29,560 nucleotides of DNA. Origin: an uncultured Collinsella sp. GTDB lineage: Bacteria; Actinomycetota; Coriobacteriia; Coriobacteriales; Coriobacteriaceae. A model generated the notes under the pieces. It made no database searches, was not told the origin of the DNA, and saw only the letters and a list, made by a program, of their open reading frames with translations. Both the position numbers and the translations under genes were made by a program. Shown here in pieces: positions 1 to 7,454 of the stretch. The DNA lies in assembly GCA_958350755.1 (NCBI GenBank), contig CATWID010000020.1, positions 1 through 29,560 on the forward strand. Direction: 5' to 3'. The number at the start of each line of letters is the position of its first letter. Position 1 is the stretch's first letter.

Positions 1-858
1 GTTGACCGATATGATGGCGGCGCCTTCGAGCCAGTCGAGCGGCTCGATAAGCTTGGCGCGACGGCCTCCGCGTTCGACCTCGGAGTACTTGAATTTCTTT
101 GTGGACGATCTCAGCAACTGGGACGGAATGGAGCGCCATACCTTGCGCGCCGCCACGCCACTGATCCCGTTTTCGGGGTCGGTCATATCGGCGGTGTAGG
201 TCTCGTCGATTTCGCGCTGCTCGACGCGCGCGTCTTCGATGGATAACGTCTTGCGATATGCGTTGACGGCGGCGGGCATGCCGCCCACGACCTGGTATCG
301 ATGAAACAGGCTGAGCGCGGCTTGGTGCGCGGCGTAAGCATCGAGCGTGCCGGCGTGGGTACGAACAGCATCGGCCATCTGCTCCTCATCGAGCGCCCAG
401 AGAAACTCCTCGAACGACATGGGATGCATGGTCTCTTGACGAACGCCGCTGGGAAAAGGCAACTTGCGCTTGCGCGTGGCGACACCGAGTTGGCTGCCGG
501 TCGCGCATATGCGCCAGCCCGAACCCGAGAAAAAGCGAAGCGAGTTGAGCGCCCGTTCGCAGAGCTGCACCTCGTCAAACAGGATGAAGGCGGTTTCCTT
601 GCGAATGGGGGTGCGTTTATAGTCTGAAATTCGCGCCACGATGGTGTCAACGTCGTCGGTGGGACAGTCGAACAGCGGAGCAATCAGTTCAAGATCGGTC
701 TGAAAGTCGAGTTTGACAAACGCATCGCCGGCGATTCGCCTGCCGATTTCCTCGGCAGCGTACGTTTTGCCTACGCGTCGCGCACCACGGATGAGGAGGG
801 GGCGTGAGGCGTCCTTTGTCGCCCATGATTCGATAACGGATTCGATTGATCTGCGCAT
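1..858 (-). CDS. AAA_14/DUF4143-type ATP-binding protein, 3' end cut by window
   Basis: An open frame of 286 codons runs off the left edge with no stop. It starts at an ATG (858-856) preceded on the minus strand by AAAGGTGG. The N-terminus has a P-loop, GARRVGKT (residues 25-32), then FILFDEVQ (about 91-98) as Walker B, and ATGSQLG (about 119-125) as the sensor-like strand, followed by MSFEEFLWAL. This order is typical of the AAA_14 ATPases whose C-terminal half is DUF4143. That half would begin near the window edge and is mostly missing. The cellular role of the family is not established. The gene is downstream of the MFS gene on the same strand but separated from it by 195 bases that hold three evenly spaced palindromes, so it probably has its own regulated promoter. 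It is a distant paralogue of the ATPase at 8468. Confidence 0.85.
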   Translation of the reverse strand, partial: MRRSIESVIESWATKDASRPLLIRGARRVGKTYAAEEIGRRIAGDAFVKLDFQTDLELIAPLFDCPTDDVDTIVARISDYKRTPIRKETAFILFDEVQLCERALNSLRFFSGSGWRICATGSQLGVATRKRKLPFPSGVRQETMHPMSFEEFLWALDEEQMADAVRTHAGTLDAYAAHQAALSLFHRYQVVGGMPAAVNAYRKTLSIEDARVEQREIDETYTADMTDPENGISGVAARKVWRSIPSQLLRSSTKKFKYSEVERGGRRAKLIEPLDWLEGAAIISVN

Positions 859-878
859 GGGGCCACCTTTCCGATTTC

Positions 879-961
879 GTGTACTTCAGATACATAGTTT
901 AGTACGATTTCGTGTACTTAAAATACACGAAATCGTAGAAAAGCGTGTATCTGAAATACAC
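879..961. promoter_or_regulatory. Three evenly spaced palindromes before the minus-strand ATPase
   Basis: Three copies of GTGTA-N7-TACAY lie at 879-895, 912-928 and 945-961, each starting exactly 33 bp after the last, about three helical turns. The middle copy extends to perfect 14-base arms (903-916 and 924-937, TACGATTTCGTGTA and its complement). The outer copies keep part of the GATTTC flank. They lie 21-103 bp upstream of the ATPase start and so within its likely promoter. Regular spacing on one helix face suggests cooperative binding of a dimeric protein; the protein is unknown. Confidence 0.7.
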
Positions 962-1053
962 GAAATTGCACTGCCGGAGCTTGCAGGCGGATAAACACTA
1001 CTAGTATGGGACGGTTTTCACTGGTTGCTCGCCACCTTGGGCTGTGTTCGTCC

Positions 1054-2307
1054 CTATGCCTGCATCCGGGGCTGTGCTGATTGACGACGGCGCTCCCAGC
1101 GGGCGAGCTTGATCGTCACTAGCGCAAGCGCCCAGGCTACGAGCGAGAACGCAGCGCCCACGGCACCCACGTACGCAATGCCAATTCCGTTTACCACGGC
1201 GCCGCCCACTGCGGTGCCAAACGAGATACCGACGTTAAACGCCATGGGCTCAACCGAACTCGCGAGCACCATCGACTTGGGATGGCGGCTGCGCGCCACG
1301 TCCATAAAGTGTGTGATGCACGACACCGAGAACAGGTACATGAGCATCGCCAAGCTAAAGACAAAGACCAGCGCGAGCGGCATGGTGCCGCCCACAGCAA
1401 ACAACCCGAGTAACGCCACAGCCTGCAGCACAAACGTCACGAGCAGCGCCTTCATGCCAAAGCGCGCATCAATCCATCCGCCCAGGATGTTCGAGATCAG
1501 GCAGAACGCGCCGTAGGCCATGAGCGTGGTGCTGGCTTCGACCGTGCCCATGCCCAGCACCTGCTCCAGATAGGGCGTCACATAGCCGTAAAACACATAG
1601 ACCGATCCCACGCCAAACAAGAAGATGAGCATGCCGGTGATGATACTCGGTTCGCGCAGCAGACCCGCCTGTTCGCGGAAGGTGGCGGGTTCGTCGGTCT
1701 GTCCGGCGCGCGGCATAAACACCACGAGCGCGGCGCAGATCAGAACGGCAAAGGCCAGCGTGCCGTACATGGCAACGTGCCAGTCGAGCGTGTCGGCCAC
1801 AAACTTGCCGATCGAAGTGACAAAGACCATTGCTACGGAAAACGCACCATATACCACCGAGATGGCAAGCGAAGTTTGCTGCGGGGACAGCAGCTCGGGG
1901 ATGTACGTCACGCCCACGGCGAGCAGTGCGCCCGAGACGGATCCCAGGACAATGCGCGAGATAAACAGTACCTGGAAGTTGGGCGCCAACGCCATGACCA
2001 GATTGCCGAGCACAAAGATAATGCTGTAGCACACGAGCAGCTGGTAACGACGGAAGCGCCCCGTGCTGAGCGCAAGCACCGGCGTCGCGATAGCGTAGAC
2101 CAATGCAAAAACGCTGATGAGCTGGCCCGCAGTGGCAAGCGATATGCCGAGTTCCGTCGCCAAGTCACTTTCGATGCCGATGACCACGAACTCCGAGCAG
2201 CCGAGCGAGAAGCCCAGCAGCACGAGCAGCGCCAGGCAGAGCTTGGTGCGCGCGGGGGAGAGCGCGGCGGCGGTTGACTTACTTTTAGGCGTGGTTGCGG
2301 CGGTCAA
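1054..2307 (-). CDS. MFS transporter, DHA1-type drug/sugar exporter
   Basis: This is a major facilitator of about 417 residues with twelve hydrophobic segments, probably an inner-membrane exporter of drugs or sugars. The N-terminal half carries the usual loop signature region (VLALSTGRFRRYQLL) and a motif C-like stretch (SRIVLGSVSGALLAVG), as in the AraJ/YdhP-like DHA1 proteins. The substrate cannot be read from sequence. The frame is open to an ATG at 2355, but that start has no good ribosome site. I prefer TTG at 2307-2305, which has GGAG eight bases upstream and gives MTAATTPKSKS. The ATG would add 16 residues. It is divergent from the LpdD-NUDIX gene, sharing a 161-base intergenic region. 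Confidence 0.87.
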   Translation of the reverse strand: MTAATTPKSKSTAAALSPARTKLCLALLVLLGFSLGCSEFVVIGIESDLATELGISLATAGQLISVFALVYAIATPVLALSTGRFRRYQLLVCYSIIFVLGNLVMALAPNFQVLFISRIVLGSVSGALLAVGVTYIPELLSPQQTSLAISVVYGAFSVAMVFVTSIGKFVADTLDWHVAMYGTLAFAVLICAALVVFMPRAGQTDEPATFREQAGLLREPSIITGMLIFLFGVGSVYVFYGYVTPYLEQVLGMGTVEASTTLMAYGAFCLISNILGGWIDARFGMKALLVTFVLQAVALLGLFAVGGTMPLALVFVFSLAMLMYLFSVSCITHFMDVARSRHPKSMVLASSVEPMAFNVGISFGTAVGGAVVNGIGIAYVGAVGAAFSLVAWALALVTIKLARWERRRQSAQPRMQA

Positions 2308-2365
2308 GGTTGTCACTCCAATGTCGCATGAATAAGCGGGATTCAATCCCTGCAACTCTAACAGA

Positions 2366-2395
2366 ATGTGTCAGGTGCCTGCCCCCTTTGTCGCA
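2366..2395. repeat. Divergent copy of the short dyad repeat
   Basis: The stretch starts ATGTGTCAGGTGCCTG and ends CCCTTTGTCGCA. It resembles the ATGTGACAAAGGGACAG / CCCTTTGTCACAT repeats at 3411, 8319, 9792 and 16414, but the core is GTCAGGTGCCTG. It is the only copy in this window found upstream of genes rather than behind one, and lies just before the putative operator at 2401. Confidence 0.5.
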
Positions 2396-2400
2396 GGCTG

Positions 2401-2434
2401 CGCTTGCCTGTATAGTCGCAATACAGGCGAAGAT
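2401..2434 (+). promoter_or_regulatory. Putative MerR-type promoter/operator of the LpdD-NUDIX gene
   Basis: GCCTGTAT (2406-2413) and ATACAGGC (2421-2428) form a perfect 8-base dyad with a 7-base centre. A -35-like TTGCCT (2404-2409) overlaps its left arm. A 19-base spacer leads to GAAGAT, a weak -10. A dyad inside a long 19-base spacer is the arrangement of MerR-activated promoters. The left half, CGCTTG-C-CTGTAT, recurs as CGCTTG-A-CTGTAT at 3541 before the transporter gene. The -10 is poor, so the exact promoter is uncertain. Confidence 0.5.
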
Positions 2435-2468
2435 GGTCTCAGGTACATCGCGGGCGACAGGAGATCCC

Positions 2469-3416
2469 ATGGGTATGCACACGACAAAGGTTGCAGTGGG
2501 CGAGGGCAAGTTTGCGCTCGAGGCCCAGCTGACGGTGACACCGCGAGGCATGGCGGTGTACGCCTGCTCGCCGGAGTTCGCGCACCTGGGCGCCACGGCG
2601 CAGGCCATTCCGCGCCCCGAGCCCGGCCGCACGGCGACAGTGAGCATCCTGGCTGTTCCGTGCCATCGAGACGAAATTCCGGCGCACGATATCGCGGCGG
2701 CGCTGGCCACGCGCTTTGGCGTGCCGGTCGTTGCGAGCACGGGCTTTCATGTTGAACAGGCGAGCGGGGGCGACCTGCAGCGCGTGCTCGACACCACCAA
2801 GGAGCTCATCGCCGCGCTCGAGGAGGCCGCAGCCCGCATTCTGCGCGCCGGCTGGGATGAGGGCGGCGCGGGCGCCGAGGTCGTGGCGGTCAATGCCGCG
2901 ACCGGCGAGACGCTTAGCCCCGTCGACCGCATCGATGCCCATGCCGGTGAGGGCATTCTGCATCAGGCATTTCTGACGCTTCTGGTCGAGGGACAGGGCG
3001 AAGACGCGCGCCTGCTGCTCTGCCGCCGCAGCCCGCTCAAGCGCCTGTGGGGCGGCGTGCTGGCCGACGGCTGCGCCGGGCATCCGCTCCCTGGGGAAGA
3101 CGTCGCCGTCGCGACGGCGCGTCGCATCAACGAAGAGCTCGGCATCACGCGCGCATCCGACCAGCTCAAGCACCTCGGTCACGTGACCTACCGCGAGGAC
3201 CACGGCGACGGTCGCTGCGAGTGCGAATGGTGCGAGGTCTACCTTGTCCATGTTGAGCCGGGCGAGCTGCATATCAACCAAGAGGAGATCTCGGAAGTGC
3301 GCCGCGTGGCCCCGTCCGAGCTCAAAGGCTACCTGCGGGGTCGCCCCGAGCAGCTGGCCCCCTGGCTCCGCGAGGCCCTCAGCGACCCATCCATCCGTGC
3401 TGCCCTCGCTATGTGA
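2469..3416 (+). CDS. Fusion: LpdD-like prenyl-flavin chaperone domain + IPP-isomerase-like NUDIX domain
   Basis: 315 residues. The start is ATG at 2469, with AGGAG a few bases upstream. Residues 1-120 resemble LpdD, the small partner of UbiD/UbiX-type decarboxylases, with the landmarks AHLGA (39-43), VPCHRDEIPAHDIA (63-76) and STGFHVEQAS (90-99). Residues 136-305 resemble type 1 isopentenyl-diphosphate isomerase. Compared by eye with E. coli Idi, the metal ligands H25, H32, H69, E114 and E116 correspond to H158, H165, H205, E251 and E253. The catalytic Cys67 position appears to be Ala203, with a Cys one residue earlier (GCAGHP). Either the isomerase is altered or the domain is now a NUDIX phosphohydrolase. 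UbiX needs a dimethylallyl phosphate, so the domain may supply it. The gene ends in ATG-TGA inside a repeat. Confidence 0.8.
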   Translation: MGMHTTKVAVGEGKFALEAQLTVTPRGMAVYACSPEFAHLGATAQAIPRPEPGRTATVSILAVPCHRDEIPAHDIAAALATRFGVPVVASTGFHVEQASGGDLQRVLDTTKELIAALEEAAARILRAGWDEGGAGAEVVAVNAATGETLSPVDRIDAHAGEGILHQAFLTLLVEGQGEDARLLLCRRSPLKRLWGGVLADGCAGHPLPGEDVAVATARRINEELGITRASDQLKHLGHVTYREDHGDGRCECEWCEVYLVHVEPGELHINQEEISEVRRVAPSELKGYLRGRPEQLAPWLREALSDPSIRAALAM

Positions 3417-3440
3417 CATCGGACAGCCCCTTTGCCATAT
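3411..3440. repeat. Short dyad repeat overlapping the end of the LpdD-NUDIX gene
   Basis: A degenerate member of the family ATGTGACAAAGGGACAG...CCCTTTGTCACAT; here ATGTGACATCGGACAG then CCCCTTTGCCATAT. Its first six bases provide the last Met codon and the TGA stop of the preceding gene. Confidence 0.6.
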
Positions 3441-3442
3441 CC

Positions 3443-3507
3443 AAACCGTCACAACATTCGATGAAAATCTCGAAATCGAGGAAAAGCGTCGAATGTTGTG
3501 ACGGTTT
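3443..3507. repeat. 65-bp palindrome with an inner hairpin, possible terminator
   Basis: Perfect 19-base arms (3443-3461 and 3489-3507; left arm begins AAACCGTCACAACATTCG) enclose a second small dyad, CTCGA-AA-TCGAG (3469-3480). The right arm continues into a run of five T, so RNA from the plus strand could end here. It lies directly behind a short dyad repeat, the same arrangement as at 16414-16494. Confidence 0.7.
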
Positions 3508-3540
3508 TTGCCCAGAAGATCGCTTCTCATCCAAAAATCC

Positions 3541-3574
3541 CGCTTGACTGTATTGCAACAACACAGCGCAACGT
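3541..3574 (+). promoter_or_regulatory. Putative MerR-type promoter/operator of the transporter-ubiD-ubiX unit
   Basis: CTGTAT (3548-3553), 7 bases, then ACACAG (3561-3566), with TTGACT (3544-3549) as -35. It matches the site at 2401 over CGCTTG-N-CTGTAT and in the right half-site (ACACAG against ATACAG), with the same centre length. A 19-base spacer would place the -10 at CAACGT (3569-3574), a poor match. The likely ligand is the MerR-family protein encoded at 7455. Confidence 0.45.
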
Positions 3575-3605
3575 AAGGGGTGTCCGATAACGGGCGTCCC
3601 TTTTT
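3575..3605 (+). terminator. Hairpin with T-run ahead of the transporter gene
   Basis: AAGGGGTGTCCG (3575-3586), loop ATAA, then CGGGCGTCCCTT (3591-3602) can pair over twelve positions with G-T wobbles, followed by T residues through 3605. It looks like an intrinsic terminator or attenuator just before the transporter gene and just after the putative operator. It could end read-through from the LpdD-NUDIX gene or attenuate the new transcript. Confidence 0.5.
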
Positions 3606-3658
3606 AAGTGGCAACGTGGCTGCGAATTCGGAGCGCCCCCAACAAGAAAGGTGGGGAG

Positions 3659-5116
3659 ATGGAAGCGGAAAAGAAGGCGTTTAAGATCACCAAGCGCGAA
3701 ATTGGATTTGTGCTGGGTATCGTTGTCTTTTTGCTAGTGAAGTTTCTTCCTTTGGCGGAGCTGAGCTCGACGGTCGAGCTTACGGTCGGCGGTCAGACCT
3801 GTCTGGTGTTGACGCTCGCCACGGTGGTGTTCTGGGCGTGTGGCGTGGCACAGCCGGGCTTTGTGGGCCTGCTCTATTGCGCGCTGCTCGTTCTGTTCAA
3901 GGTGTGCGTGGACGACACGGGCGCCGCGAGCATCTCGGCGACGGTCGCCTCCACGTTTAGCTCGTGGACCAAGGCCACCATGTGGCTCGTCATCGGCGCC
4001 TACCTCATCGCCAGCGCGGTCAAGGAGTCGGGCCTGGGCGAGCGCATCGCCTATGCGTTTATGCTCAAGTTCGTGCGCGATGCCAAGTCGCTCATCATCT
4101 CGATCTTCGCGCTCACCTTTGTGCTGTCGCTGCTGATCCCGCATCCGTTCCCCCGCGCCTTCCTCATCCTCGCCGTCGTCTCGGTCATCGCCGAGTCCGC
4201 CGGCTACGGTGACGACGACCGCGGCAAGCTCGGCTTCCTCGTGTTTGCCGCTGCCGCCCCGGGCTCCATGTTCTTCCTGACGGGCGATTCCACGCTCAAC
4301 CCGCTCGTTGCGCAGTACAGCGCCGAGGCCGGCGGCATGAGCCCGTCCTTCGTCGACTGGTTCCTGTACATGAGCGTGCCCATGCTGGTCGCGCTGCTGT
4401 GCACCCTGTTCCTGGGCCTCTTCCTCTTTAAGCCCAGCAAGGAGCTCGTCTACGATCGCGAGCAGATCGTGGCCAAGCAGGCCGCGCTCGGCAAGCTCTC
4501 CGTCAAGGAGATCCGCACCATCGTGTGGCTTGTCATCGCCATTGCGCTGTGGCTCACTGTCTCGGGCGACTATATCGGCTGGGTCACCCTGGCCATTGGC
4601 GTCTGCCTCGCCATGCCCGTCATCGGCGAGGTCCTCACCCCCGCCAGCTGGAATGCTGTCGACATCAAGTCCCTCATGTTCCTGACGGCCGCCATGGCCG
4701 TGGGTTCCGTGGGCGGCGCCACCGGCATGAACGCCTGGATCGCCGACGTCGTGCTTCCCAGCTCCGTGCCCGAGAACATCTTCCTGTTCGCCCTGCTCGT
4801 CGCCGCGCTCTCCATGATCATCCACATGTTCATGGGCTCGGTCATGGCCGTGCTCGGTGTGTGCGTGCCGGCGTTCATCAGCTTCGCGGCCGGCTCCAGC
4901 GTAAGCCCGCTTGCCGTGGCGCTCATCGTCTTCACGTCCATCAACATCCACTACATCCTGCCGTTCCACAACCTGCCGATCCTTATCGGCGAGGGCAAGG
5001 ACGCCGGCGGCTACACCTCCAAAGAGGCCATGCGCATGGGTATTCCCCTCACCGCGGTCGTCTTTATCGTCGTGCTGGTTGAGGCCGCCTGGTTCCACCT
5101 CTTTGGCCTGATGTAA
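3659..5116 (+). CDS. DASS/SLC13-family (CitT-like) carboxylate transporter
   Basis: 485 residues with roughly a dozen hydrophobic segments. It starts at ATG 3659, preceded by AAAGGTGGGGAG; an upstream in-frame ATG at 3608 lacks a ribosome site. The fold is that of the divalent anion:sodium symporters. The two hairpin tips that normally carry SNT-type motifs are recognisable as APGSMFFLTGDSTLNPLV (about 200-220) and LPFHNLPILIGEGKD (near 440), though neither has a standard SNT. A cytoplasmic loop near residues 260-290 carries KPSKELVYDREQIVAKQ. The family imports or exchanges di- and tricarboxylates. Next to ubiD and ubiX, the probable cargo is the aromatic or unsaturated acid that UbiD decarboxylates, perhaps in exchange for its product. 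That is inference from context. Confidence 0.8.
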   Translation: MEAEKKAFKITKREIGFVLGIVVFLLVKFLPLAELSSTVELTVGGQTCLVLTLATVVFWACGVAQPGFVGLLYCALLVLFKVCVDDTGAASISATVASTFSSWTKATMWLVIGAYLIASAVKESGLGERIAYAFMLKFVRDAKSLIISIFALTFVLSLLIPHPFPRAFLILAVVSVIAESAGYGDDDRGKLGFLVFAAAAPGSMFFLTGDSTLNPLVAQYSAEAGGMSPSFVDWFLYMSVPMLVALLCTLFLGLFLFKPSKELVYDREQIVAKQAALGKLSVKEIRTIVWLVIAIALWLTVSGDYIGWVTLAIGVCLAMPVIGEVLTPASWNAVDIKSLMFLTAAMAVGSVGGATGMNAWIADVVLPSSVPENIFLFALLVAALSMIIHMFMGSVMAVLGVCVPAFISFAAGSSVSPLAVALIVFTSINIHYILPFHNLPILIGEGKDAGGYTSKEAMRMGIPLTAVVFIVVLVEAAWFHLFGLM

Positions 5117-5210
5117 GCAGTCGAGTGCTTGGCTGTAATTAGCCGAGTGCTTGAACTGCGAGTGCCCGAGCGCCTCATCTATGAGCGCTGCGGCCCCATT
5201 ACGTTACCAA

Positions 5211-5236
5211 GCCCGGCGGCATCCTCGCCGCCGGGC
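5211..5236. terminator. Strong hairpin between transporter gene and ubiD
   Basis: GCCCGGCGGC, loop ATCCTC, GCCGCCGGGC: a perfect 10-base stem ending 22 bases before the ubiD start. There is no T-run, so it is more likely an intercistronic processing or stability element than a full terminator. Confidence 0.45.
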
Positions 5237-5258
5237 ACTCTCCCGAAAGGAGCATGCT

Positions 5259-6746
5259 ATGTCCACTACCGATGCTTCCCAGATTCACGACCTGCGCTCC
5301 GCGCTCGACTTTTTGCGCGAGATGCCGGGCCAGCTGCTCGAGACCGACACTCAGGTCGACCCGGACGCCGAGGTCTCGGGCGTCTATCGCCACGTCGGCG
5401 CCGGCGGCACCGTTATGCGCCCGACCAAAGAGGGTCCGGCGATGGTCTTCAACAACGTCAAGGGCTTTGACGATGCCAAGGTCTGCATCGGCATGCTTGC
5501 CAGCCGCAAGCGCGTTGCCGCCCTGCTCGACCTGGACGAGGAGCACCTGGGCCTCGAGATCGGCAAGCGCTTCGAGAACCTGATCGCGCCCGAGCAGATC
5601 GCCGAGGGTGCGCACGTCGACTGCCAAGAGGTCGTGTACAAGGCGACCGACGAGGGCTTTGACCTGCGCAAGATCGTTCCCGCTCCTACCAACACGCCCG
5701 TCGACGGCGGCCCCTACATCACCATGGGCCTCGCCTACGGCACGAGCCCCGACGGCTCCCAGTCCGACGTGACCATCCACCGTTTCTCCTGCGTCGACAA
5801 GGACAAGCTCGCCATGTGGATTACCCCCGGCAGCCGTCACCTGGGCGCGTTCTTTGACGAGTACTGCCAGCGTGGCGAGGATATGCCCATCTCCATCTCC
5901 ATCGGTCTGGACCCCGCCGTGTACATGTGCTGCGGCTTCGAGGCTCCCACCACGCCGCTCGGCTTCAACGAGCTGCAGATCGCCGGTGCCCTGCGCGGCC
6001 ACGCCGTCGAGCTTGCCGACTGCGTCACCGTTCCGCAGAAGTGCATTGCCAATGCCGAGTACGTGCTCGAGGGCTACCTCATGCACGACGAGACCATCAA
6101 CGAGGACGTCAACGGCCACGGCTACGCCATGCCCGAGTTCCCCGGTTACACCGGTGGCGCCAAGGTCTGCCCGGTGATCAAGATCACCGCCGTCACCACG
6201 CGTGTCAACCCCATTATGGAGAGCTGCATCGGCCCTTCGCACGAGCACGTGTCCATGGCCGGTATCCCCACCGAGGCTTCCATCTACAAGATGGTCGAGA
6301 CCGCTATCCCGGGCCGCCTGCTCAACGTCCACGCTGCACCCTGCGGCGGCGGCAAGTTCGTTGCCATCATGCAGTTTAAGAAGTCGAGCAAAAATGACGA
6401 GGGCCGTCAGCGCAACGCCGCCATGCTCGCCTTCTCGGCATTCTCCGAGCTCAAGCATGTGATCTTGGTTGACGAGGATGTCGACATCTTTGATATGAGC
6501 GACGTGATGTGGGCCATGACCACGCGCTTCCAGGCCGACGTCGACCTCATCACCATCCCCGGCTGCCACTGCCACGTGCTCGACCCGTCCAACGACCCTG
6601 CGTTCGACCCCACGATTCGCGAGCACGGCATCGCCTGCAAGGCCATCTTCGACTGCACGGTTCCGTTCGACCTCAAGAAGAATTTCATTCGCTCGCAGTT
6701 CATGGAGATCGACCAGGACAAGTGGGCCGCAGAGCTCGCCTTCTAG
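5259..6746 (+). CDS. ubiD: UbiD-family prenyl-FMN-dependent decarboxylase (LpdC-like)
   Basis: 495 residues from ATG 5259, with AAAGGAG seven bases upstream. UbiD enzymes remove or exchange CO2 on aromatic or alpha,beta-unsaturated acids using prenylated FMN made by UbiX. Family landmarks are GGPYITMGLAYG (150-161), VTIHRFSCVDKDKLAMWITPGSRHLG (171-196), the NAEYVLEGY block (265-273) with Glu271 as the expected catalytic acid/base, and EFPGYTGG (293-300). The length matches the LpdC-type gallate/protocatechuate decarboxylases better than ubiquinone UbiD. The presence of an LpdD-like domain and a UbiX of LpdB type nearby points the same way. The substrate is not readable from sequence. The gene sits 142 bases after the transporter and 37 before ubiX. 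Confidence 0.9.
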   Translation: MSTTDASQIHDLRSALDFLREMPGQLLETDTQVDPDAEVSGVYRHVGAGGTVMRPTKEGPAMVFNNVKGFDDAKVCIGMLASRKRVAALLDLDEEHLGLEIGKRFENLIAPEQIAEGAHVDCQEVVYKATDEGFDLRKIVPAPTNTPVDGGPYITMGLAYGTSPDGSQSDVTIHRFSCVDKDKLAMWITPGSRHLGAFFDEYCQRGEDMPISISIGLDPAVYMCCGFEAPTTPLGFNELQIAGALRGHAVELADCVTVPQKCIANAEYVLEGYLMHDETINEDVNGHGYAMPEFPGYTGGAKVCPVIKITAVTTRVNPIMESCIGPSHEHVSMAGIPTEASIYKMVETAIPGRLLNVHAAPCGGGKFVAIMQFKKSSKNDEGRQRNAAMLAFSAFSELKHVILVDEDVDIFDMSDVMWAMTTRFQADVDLITIPGCHCHVLDPSNDPAFDPTIREHGIACKAIFDCTVPFDLKKNFIRSQFMEIDQDKWAAELAF

Positions 6747-6783
6747 TAAGTCGCCCTGCCGAGTAACAAAGTGAGGAGTTGTC

Positions 6784-7362
6784 ATGCCTGAGTCTTCTGT
6801 CCGTCCCCGCCGCATTGTCGTTGGCGTGTCTGGCGCCAGCGGTGCCGCGCTGGGTCTTGAGTGCCTCAAATGCCTGCGCCAGGCAGGTGCCGAGTCGGCG
6901 CTTGTCGTCACGCGCGGGGGAGAGATCACCATCGAGCAGGAGCTCGGCATGACGCTCGACGAGTTTGCCACGCATGCCGATGTGGTCTACGACAACAAAA
7001 ATATCGGCGCCCCCATCGCAAGCGGTACCTATCCGGTCGACGGCATGATCGTGGCGCCCTGCTCCATGAAGACGCTCGCCGGCATCGCGAGCGGCTACAG
7101 CGAAAACCTGTTGCTGCGTGCGGCCGACGTGCAGATGAAAGAGCAGCGCCGCCTGGTGCTCATGGTGCGCGAGACGCCCTTCAGCGCCATTCACGTCGAT
7201 AACATGGCGCGCCTGGCGCGCGTACCGGGCGTCATGCTCATGCCGCCCATGCTCACGTTTTACAACGGCCCCGCCACGCTCGATGACGCGGTGCATCACA
7301 TCGCCGCCAAGGCGCTCGAGGCCGTCGGCGTGTCATGCGCAAACTATAAGCGCTGGTCATAG
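6784..7362 (+). CDS. ubiX: UbiX-family flavin prenyltransferase (LpdB-like)
   Basis: 192 residues, with GAGGAG shortly before ATG 6784. The enzyme joins a dimethylallyl group from dimethylallyl phosphate to reduced FMN, giving the prenyl-FMN cofactor of UbiD. Seen in the sequence: the flavin-binding start IVVGVSGASGAALG (11-24), APCSMKTLAGIASGYSENLLLRAADV (91-116) and the QRRLVLMVRETPFS block (121-134). These are the usual UbiX landmarks, and the length is normal. It follows ubiD closely and probably shares its transcript. A strong hairpin with TTT at 7395 closes the unit. Confidence 0.95.
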   Translation: MPESSVRPRRIVVGVSGASGAALGLECLKCLRQAGAESALVVTRGGEITIEQELGMTLDEFATHADVVYDNKNIGAPIASGTYPVDGMIVAPCSMKTLAGIASGYSENLLLRAADVQMKEQRRLVLMVRETPFSAIHVDNMARLARVPGVMLMPPMLTFYNGPATLDDAVHHIAAKALEAVGVSCANYKRWS

Positions 7363-7394
7363 GCGCTTTTAGGGTAGGATACGAGAAGTGTTTG

Positions 7395-7424
7395 AGCCCG
7401 CTGCCCCTGTGGGCGGCGGGCTTT
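7395..7424 (+). terminator. Intrinsic terminator after ubiX
   Basis: AGCCCGCTGCCC, loop CTGT, GGGCGGCGGGCT pairs over twelve bases with one G-T wobble and runs into TTTGTG. Its shape resembles the hairpin at 14938. Confidence 0.65.
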
Positions 7425-7454
7425 GTGCGCTAAAAGGATGTGTCGGGAGGACTT

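Noticed and set aside
879..961. CRISPR-like reading of the 33-bp-spaced sites
   Set aside because: Only three copies, each a palindrome within a promoter region, with spacers of 16 bases. Operator sites explain it better.
2295..2468. Upstream extension of the LpdD-NUDIX gene to 2295
   Set aside because: It would run through the putative promoter, the repeat and the divergent gene's start region; ATG 2469 has a clear ribosome site.
3734..5098. 454-codon minus-strand frame opposite the transporter gene
   Set aside because: Extremely rich in E, D, G and H, as expected from the reverse of membrane-protein codons. No start context or family.
5199..6971. 590-codon open frame on the minus strand opposite ubiD and ubiX
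   Set aside because: It mirrors the codon bias of a long GC-rich gene; the translation is rich in D, G, V, A and H with no domain, and the plus-strand genes match known families with good ribosome sites.
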